Source: Gryganskiella cystojenkinii
Lineage: Eukaryota; Mortierellomycota; Mortierellomycetes; Mortierellales; Mortierellaceae
NCBI GenBank assembly: GCA_015852425.1
Contig: JAAAIG010000043.1
Span: 1 to 64,000 of the forward strand
DNA length: 64,000 nucleotides
Direction of reading: 5' to 3'
The notes below the pieces were generated by a model. The model did no database searches. It was given only the letters and a program-made list of their open reading frames with translations, and had not been told where the DNA came from. Of the stretch, positions 58,485 to 64,000 are shown in pieces. Within the stretch, counting starts at the first letter, position 1. Each line of letters starts with the position of its first letter. The translations under genes were made by a program, and so were the position numbers.

Positions 58485-61400
58485 ATGCCCCCCACAGGAC
58501 CGACTCCAACTCCTTTGTCGTCGTCCTTATCCGCGTCGGCAGCTAAGTCAATAACATCAAGACAAACAGCGACCCCTGCAACAGCAACTGGATCAATAAC
58601 AGCATCAACAACAAGGCGGGAAACCACCGCACCAGCACCGGCACCCGCAGCAGTAGCATCAACAACAACTACTACTACTAATACTACAAAAATAACGAAA
58701 TCAGCGACCCCTTTACGGTTCTCCTCAACCTCGACCTCAAACTCGAGCCCGACTCCAACACCGCAGCAAAAACAACAACAACAACAACAATCGCCTTTAG
58801 CACTAAGAAACGGAAAGGGTGCCCTGGTGATCCCCGAGATTCTGGAACTCATCTTGCTACATGTTCTTGCGCAGTTCCAATCGTCATCTTGTTACCACGT
58901 TGGGCGTTACTACAAGCAACAGCAACAGCAGCAGCAGCGCAAACAGTCTTATACCTTGCACTCTACTACTTCTTCTTCTTCACTCTCTCCTACGTCACCG
59001 TCTCATCAACAACAACAACCACCTCTCTCCAACTCAAACACTTTTACGCCTAAACCCTTGACTATTGATATCCAAAGACAGGTACGAGCGCAGAGACCCG
59101 AATCGAATCATCTGGCATTTCTCCGCGTCTGTCGGCATTGGTACCAAGTCGGAGAACCCTTGATCTGGAAGGATGTGAAGTGGTCGGACACGCAACAGAG
59201 ATGGGTGCATGAGCGGATATGGAACCATTGGCATCGGGTCCGCAGTCTCGAGTTTGAGTATGGTAAACGGACCACGGACACAGAGACGCATCCGGCGCCA
59301 ATCACACCTGTTACTGCGAATGGAGGACCTGTGGGGCTCATCTCGACCACTGTCTCTTCAACGGGATCAACTGTTATGCGATCACCCTCACCCTCACCAG
59401 GAAGGTCAGCAAACGGATCAGCTCGAGTGCGGAACCTTCTTGCTGGAGGAAACGGATCTTCGTTGGGGAACAGTTCGTTACCAGTCATCCACAACGGTGC
59501 GGATCGACCGATGACACCACCTACCTTGCGTATGCGCCCAGATCAGAGAATAGGCCAATCGTCCGAAACAATAGGAATGGAAGGCGCGGGAGTTGCCGGG
59601 GGGCCTGTTGGACACTGGCAGCCAAAAATCGAACTCGGAGATGCGCTCGGGGATCTAGCCCAAGCCATGTCCAAGCCTCCCCGGACATTTCACTGGAGTC
59701 ACCAACAGCAACAACGACCCTCACCCTCGTCATTCTCGTCGTCTTCGCCCACATCCTCCTCTCGGTTTAATGTCTCAATACCCTTGCGACTTAAAGAAGT
59801 CTCAGGAGTGTACCATCGACCGTACAAACTGTTTCTCCCCATCTGTCCACAACTGACGTCCTTGACCCTGACGGGTCTCTTTCGACTGGAAAACTTTTTG
59901 GAGTGCATCTTGCCGTTTGTTCCTGAGCTGACGTACTTGGATATCTGTTTAAGGTGTTACGAGTGGCGGGACGAGATCCGACTGGACAAAGTGTTGAGGA
60001 CATGTCCCAAACTCCAGTACTTGTCTGTGGATCGAAACATGATTGGTAGCGTTCATTTCCGGGAACCGTTGGTCGTTGACGGTTCCGATCCGGTCAGGAA
60101 CGGGCAGGATAGTTTGTCGTCACAGATGGAGGTCGACGCCAGCATGGAGGACAGTGACGATGAGGACGATGTTCATGGCGATGAACACTATGCAGGAAAC
60201 GAGTGGCATCGCCGGTTTGCCAAGGAGGTCGTCTGCAAGCCCGAATTCAAAACTACAAGCGAAGAGACTGTGCTGGATCAAGCCCTAGAAACATATCACT
60301 CAACTGTCACCGCCACTGATTCCACAGTCTCGTCCGATACCCGACCCACCCCGAACAGTCGTGGCACCAGTAGCACAGGAAGAAGTCAAAAACCCCTGCC
60401 CAGGGTCAACGGACGACTCCAACGACAACAGCGACTCCAACGGCCCTTGGTGCTAAAGACACTTAAGCTGAAAAAGATCCGGATGACAGAGCAGGACTTC
60501 TTGTCACTGATTCGTCGATGTCCACAACTGGAGGAGATGGACGTTTTTAGTACGATCCTCTGGGGTTGGTCACCGGCCTTCCTCGGGAACGTGGCAAAGT
60601 ACTGCCCCCGAATCAGACATTTGCATCTCACGACGAATTATGTCACGCATGAAGCCGGTGGCCCCCCTGGTCTCACGAATAATCCGGCTTCACAAGGAGT
60701 CGCCATTTTGGACCCGATGGACCCAGAATCTCAACCTGCTACCACTGTCGACAATAATCTCACCATCTCGCAGGAACTCATTCCGCCACATCAACCTTCA
60801 ATGCAATATCACCAACCTGTTCAGACCGCCCCACCGTCTTTCCCCGAAGGTGAACTCCTATACGATCCAGTCATTGGACTGATCAAACTCTACCCGGACC
60901 TGATCTCGTACGACGCTAGGTTTGTCCGATTTCAGGACCAGGCTCTGCTAACGCTTCAACAACACTGTCGACATCTCGAACGACTGGATTTGACCTCTTG
61001 CCGAGAAGTGAGCTCTAAGTCTCTTGACACGTTCTTGCGCTGGACTCCAACTCTCCGCCATTTATCTGCGAGTCAGGTCATGTTCCAGGTGGAGCGCTTG
61101 ATCCAGGTCTCGGAGCTACACCAACGTCGGCATCGTCGGCATCCCGCCAGGGAACCTAGCGTCGACCCATACGGAGTCGATAGTGACATGGAATCAAGTG
61201 CTGAAGAGGACGAAGGAGAGGACGAAGTAGAGGATGAGTACGATTTCGAAAACGGAGATTTGGACGGTCCGTTGATTAGAGAAGAACTCGTCCCGCGTTG
61301 GTGGGCCTGTCAGTGGCTCGAGACGTTGATTCTCGGAATCCAGAACCCGGCTTTGAACCCTCACAAACAAAGGAAATTCTATGTTCCTGTCGAAGTCTCC

Positions 61401-62441
61401 GCGACCGAGTCTCAGTTCTATAATCGAGATCTTCAGGGCAGCGGCAACATTGGTGGCGGTGGCGCTAGTAGTAGCTCATCAGCGGCGGCCGGCTGCTCAA
61501 ATACCGGGAATACGCCACGAAACGCCAATCGCGGCATATCTGCTGAACAGGAATACATCCAGAAATGTACTTATGCGCTGTTTGAGCAACTCGGTCGATT
61601 GACAAAATTGAAGCGGTTAGAGTTGCTGGGCGGACAATTTGATCTCGGCGTTGGGTCCTCACAACAACAGCAGTGCCAGCAGCAACCGCACTACAATAGC
61701 AACAGTGGCAGCAATACCTCTGGTTCCGGCACTCACAACAGCGGTGGTAGTCCCTCGAGATCACAGGCCGAGGCAGGAAATACATCAAGGACTCCGAAAC
61801 GGCCCCAGGATTCGAAATCAAAGTCCTTGCCAGAATCGACGACCAGTACCTGGCGCGGAGGTCTGAATCGTGTCCGGTCGTTTATGAGTCTAAAGCAACG
61901 GAAACTCGATCAAAAACAGCAACAATCGGTCACCAATGGAGGTCAGGATGAGAGACGGCTCTCGTCCGATGTGGATACTCTCTCGAGAACCGGTGGTGCT
62001 GAGGAGGATGACTGGAAGGACAAGGGCAGCAAAGGCAAAGGCAAGGCCAGGAGCAGTGAACCCAAGAGTCGATTCTTTAGTACAGGCAAGGACAAAGGGA
62101 AACAAGTCCAGCGATCCATTGACGTTTTTGTGAATGACCTCGGATCTCCGACCAGTCATGGTGGCAAGAAAGGTACTACCGTCTCTCAGTCCAAGGCTGC
62201 CACTCGCCACATTCGACCATCGGGTCTTCGACCTCTGACAAACCTCACTATGCTAGAGCATTTCAGTATGACCTGGGCTAATTTTCCCCGCGTGCAAGAG
62301 ACTGAGATCGAATGGATCTGTCAACAGTGGCCTGCGCTGACCTGGATCTCGTTGGGACTGATCCTAGAGGATGAATGGGCTCTGATCCGTCAGTGGTTCC
62401 ATCGACGACGACGGGATATCATCGTCGTCTTTGAGAATTAA
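58485..62441 (+). CDS. F-box/LRR-like protein
   Basis: Single-exon protein of 1,318 residues. After a Thr/Ala/Ser-rich start, VIPEILELILLHVLAQF (about 114-130), then NHLAFLRVCRHWYQVGEPLIW with KDVKW (about 205-235), form an F-box-like motif split by a Gln/Ser-rich insert. Leucine-rich segments follow: LTSLTLTGLFRLENFLECIL, ELTYLDICLRCYEW, KLQYLSVDRNMIG, LEEMDVFSTILWGW, LERLDLTSCREVSSK and LRHLSASQVMF. The last part ends in a further LRR-like stretch (LTMLEHFSMTWANFP, LTWISLGLIL). Long acidic, Gln- and Gly/Ser-rich linkers separate the blocks. F-box/LRR proteins usually act as substrate adaptors of SCF ubiquitin ligases. That role is inferred, and substrate is unknown. Such large F-box-like proteins are abundant in Mortierella-type fungi. 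Confidence 0.82.
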   Translation: MPPTGPTPTPLSSSLSASAAKSITSRQTATPATATGSITASTTRRETTAPAPAPAAVASTTTTTTNTTKITKSATPLRFSSTSTSNSSPTPTPQQKQQQQQQSPLALRNGKGALVIPEILELILLHVLAQFQSSSCYHVGRYYKQQQQQQQRKQSYTLHSTTSSSSLSPTSPSHQQQQPPLSNSNTFTPKPLTIDIQRQVRAQRPESNHLAFLRVCRHWYQVGEPLIWKDVKWSDTQQRWVHERIWNHWHRVRSLEFEYGKRTTDTETHPAPITPVTANGGPVGLISTTVSSTGSTVMRSPSPSPGRSANGSARVRNLLAGGNGSSLGNSSLPVIHNGADRPMTPPTLRMRPDQRIGQSSETIGMEGAGVAGGPVGHWQPKIELGDALGDLAQAMSKPPRTFHWSHQQQQRPSPSSFSSSSPTSSSRFNVSIPLRLKEVSGVYHRPYKLFLPICPQLTSLTLTGLFRLENFLECILPFVPELTYLDICLRCYEWRDEIRLDKVLRTCPKLQYLSVDRNMIGSVHFREPLVVDGSDPVRNGQDSLSSQMEVDASMEDSDDEDDVHGDEHYAGNEWHRRFAKEVVCKPEFKTTSEETVLDQALETYHSTVTATDSTVSSDTRPTPNSRGTSSTGRSQKPLPRVNGRLQRQQRLQRPLVLKTLKLKKIRMTEQDFLSLIRRCPQLEEMDVFSTILWGWSPAFLGNVAKYCPRIRHLHLTTNYVTHEAGGPPGLTNNPASQGVAILDPMDPESQPATTVDNNLTISQELIPPHQPSMQYHQPVQTAPPSFPEGELLYDPVIGLIKLYPDLISYDARFVRFQDQALLTLQQHCRHLERLDLTSCREVSSKSLDTFLRWTPTLRHLSASQVMFQVERLIQVSELHQRRHRRHPAREPSVDPYGVDSDMESSAEEDEGEDEVEDEYDFENGDLDGPLIREELVPRWWACQWLETLILGIQNPALNPHKQRKFYVPVEVSATESQFYNRDLQGSGNIGGGGASSSSSAAAGCSNTGNTPRNANRGISAEQEYIQKCTYALFEQLGRLTKLKRLELLGGQFDLGVGSSQQQQCQQQPHYNSNSGSNTSGSGTHNSGGSPSRSQAEAGNTSRTPKRPQDSKSKSLPESTTSTWRGGLNRVRSFMSLKQRKLDQKQQQSVTNGGQDERRLSSDVDTLSRTGGAEEDDWKDKGSKGKGKARSSEPKSRFFSTGKDKGKQVQRSIDVFVNDLGSPTSHGGKKGTTVSQSKAATRHIRPSGLRPLTNLTMLEHFSMTWANFPRVQETEIEWICQQWPALTWISLGLILEDEWALIRQWFHRRRRDIIVVFEN

Positions 62442-62493
62442 GATGCGACACGAGATAGAAAGGCACCTTCAAGAACAACGACTCAAATGAAAA

Positions 62494-62499
62494 AATAAA
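62494..62499 (+). terminator. Candidate poly(A) signal of the F-box gene
   Basis: AATAAA 53 nt past the stop codon. The remaining spacer to 63289 contains a poly-T/poly-A inverted pair near 63158-63180 and no recognised gene. Confidence 0.45.
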
Positions 62500-63289
62500 T
62501 TAAAATTCAATATCACCACCCGTCCTTGTCTTGTGCATCCATAATGTTTTCATCATCTGTCTATCAAGCGGAGTCTTTTTTGTACCATATGCTCTCCAAC
62601 CATGGTCACTTGTTGCGACTATTTGAGGATACAGGATAATAAGTTACCCGACCGTTCACGGCAAAAATGGTGCAGCGACTCTCCCTTCCAAGACCCACTA
62701 CTCGCCAGTTTGAACAAGACAATGCTAGACAAACCTGATCTTTAAACCCTTAGCAAGCGCCATAGTAGGACCATTACAGTATGACAACGGGTCCAATTTC
62801 CCGCGAGACCTGGACGATTAGTGAGGCACCGATTCGCCAATGGTCCCAAAAGGCGTCGACAGGGACAACATTGTGGTGTTTGAGAAATGGAATCAAAAGG
62901 GTACATCGAATTAGCTGGTCTCCGCTATCAAGACGGCTGTCTGACGGCCTGGTCAACGATCCTAATGCCTGTTGCAAGCTTTCAGATGTAGCAGAGTAAA
63001 AAAAAGGCCTTCTTCTCCTTCACGGATGATCATTATGTCCTCTTTCCCCTTTCCTTTTCTTTCCTTTCTGAAAAAATTCTGGTTTTGACCGAAGAACCTG
63101 GTTCCCCATCCTGTTTTGTTGTGTTTGTTGCTTTAGTACTTCCACTCCATCGCCTTTTTTTTATTTATTTTTTTAAAAAAATAAACGCCTCTTTGAACAA
63201 CCTTTATCGCCAGTCTTGGTCAAGTTATTCTCTCCAGCTTTTAGAAAACACGTCTACTCCTCTCTTTTTTCTTTTTGTGTCCCGTCATC

Positions 63290-64000
63290 ATGTGGCAGAG
63301 CTTTGTACGTGCCGTCGCTGCACCCCCCGATTTCGAAGGACAGATCGAAGGACTCAAGAGGCGCCTGCGGGAATGCGAGTTAAAATTTACTGTAAGGATG
63401 CTCGAAGAAATGAGGTGCGACAACTTACTCTTCTTTCTCGAAAAGTAAAAGAAAGAAGAAAAAAAAGCCATCGAAGCTCGGGCAACATTACAGTCAATTC
63501 TGTCATAACGGTAAACATTTTAACCATTTAATGGGAGAACGCTCCCCTCTCCCTCTGTCTCTCTTTTTTTATAATATTTAGATTCGTGTCGATAGGGCTC
63601 GAAGAGAAGAAACGAAACGATGGTTCTTGGCAAGGCAGAGAATGGAAAATACATTCGAAAACGAAACGAGAGAAAAGAACCTATTACTCCAAGAAAAAGA
63701 AAGGGCCTTGGAACAGGCCTATTTTGGAGCAAAGACCGTCGAAGCAAAATTGAACAAGGTGTGCCTTGTTTTTCTGTTTTTCTTTCTTTCTATTCCCTCG
63801 GCGGAGACAGTGCCTGGTGGTGCATGTCTAGCAATCGCCGTTTTTGAAGCTAAATGTTTTGTCTTTTTATTTGGATTTGTTCAGGTGCAAAAGGAAAAAG
63901 AGATTTTAGAAGAGAAACTATCTCTAGAGATTGTAAAGAACAAGAACGCGACCCTTCAGAACAATCTGCTCTCTGAAGAGAACAAAAGATTGCGTATCCT
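63290..64000 (+). CDS. Coiled-coil protein, 5' part (runs off the window)
   Basis: Exon 1 (63290-63391) starts MWQSFVRAVAAPPDFEGQIE and ends with GLKRRLRECELKFT at a gtaagg donor. An exon from 63452 continues in phase as KEEKKAIEARATLQSIL after a 60-nt intron. The later exons give ARREETKRWFLARQRMENTF with LLLQEKERALEQAYFGAKTV (to 63758), then, from 63886, VQKEKEILEEKLSLEIVKNK. All show heptad-like patterning. The donor ending the second exon is uncertain: the best-phased choice is CT|GTCATA joined to GATAG|GGCTCG, a poor consensus. The family is not recognised, and the C-terminal part lies outside the window. Confidence 0.65.

Overview
The window looks like nuclear DNA of a fungus. Genes are intron-bearing, with introns mostly 60-200 nt, GT-AG ends and CTAAC-like branch points. 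Proteins carry long Ser/Gln/Pro/Asn-rich or acidic disordered tracts, and intergenic DNA is full of T- and C-rich homopolymers. The gene set (eL6, Rpc19, Clf1/Crn, Erv29/SURF4, Mtf1-like factor, Avt-type transporter, large Ras-GEF) is fungal. A Frizzled-like receptor and the F-box/LRR and Kelch-membrane protein styles suggest an early-diverging lineage (Mucoromycota, perhaps Mortierellomycotina). That placement is inference, not proof. There are three assembly gaps (10644-10653, 29386-29395, 44822-44918). I see no transposon, CRISPR array, rRNA or tRNA gene.

Layout. 1-646: 3' part of ribosomal protein eL6. 1050-5276: secreted S41/CPAF-like peptidase with acidic inserts. 6426-8787: AAAP amino-acid transporter. 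8953-10506 (-): OB-fold, CCCH zinc finger and methyltransferase. 10845-12642: unknown nuclear-looking acidic protein. 12835-14373 (-): bZIP factor with a duplicated zipper segment. 16250-17231: SURF4/Erv29. 17467-18155: Rpc19 (Pol I/III). 18497-21271: Clf1 splicing factor with a GC-AG first intron. 21466-23197: Mtf1/TFB-type mitochondrial factor. 23337-26290 (-): CCCH + CHY zinc-finger protein. 28064-34930: 2,211-residue RS-rich and coiled-coil protein. 35164-37514 (-): Frizzled-like receptor. 38062-40417 (-): Kelch single-pass membrane protein. 41843-43975: WD40 protein. 48139-57530: 2,684-residue Ras-GEF. 58485-62441: F-box/LRR-like protein. 63290-end: start of a coiled-coil protein.

The genes do not form a pathway or cluster. 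They are individually transcribed housekeeping and signalling genes. Convergent pairs (8787/8953, 12642/12835, 23197/23337, 34930/35164) are tightly spaced, while divergent pairs have longer shared spacers. The longest gene-free stretch (43976-48138) is the upstream region and probable leader of the Ras-GEF gene and holds a 69-bp tandem duplication. Exon joins were derived by hand from splice signals and reading phase. Where a join could not be closed (Frizzled-like gene, right-edge gene) this is stated.
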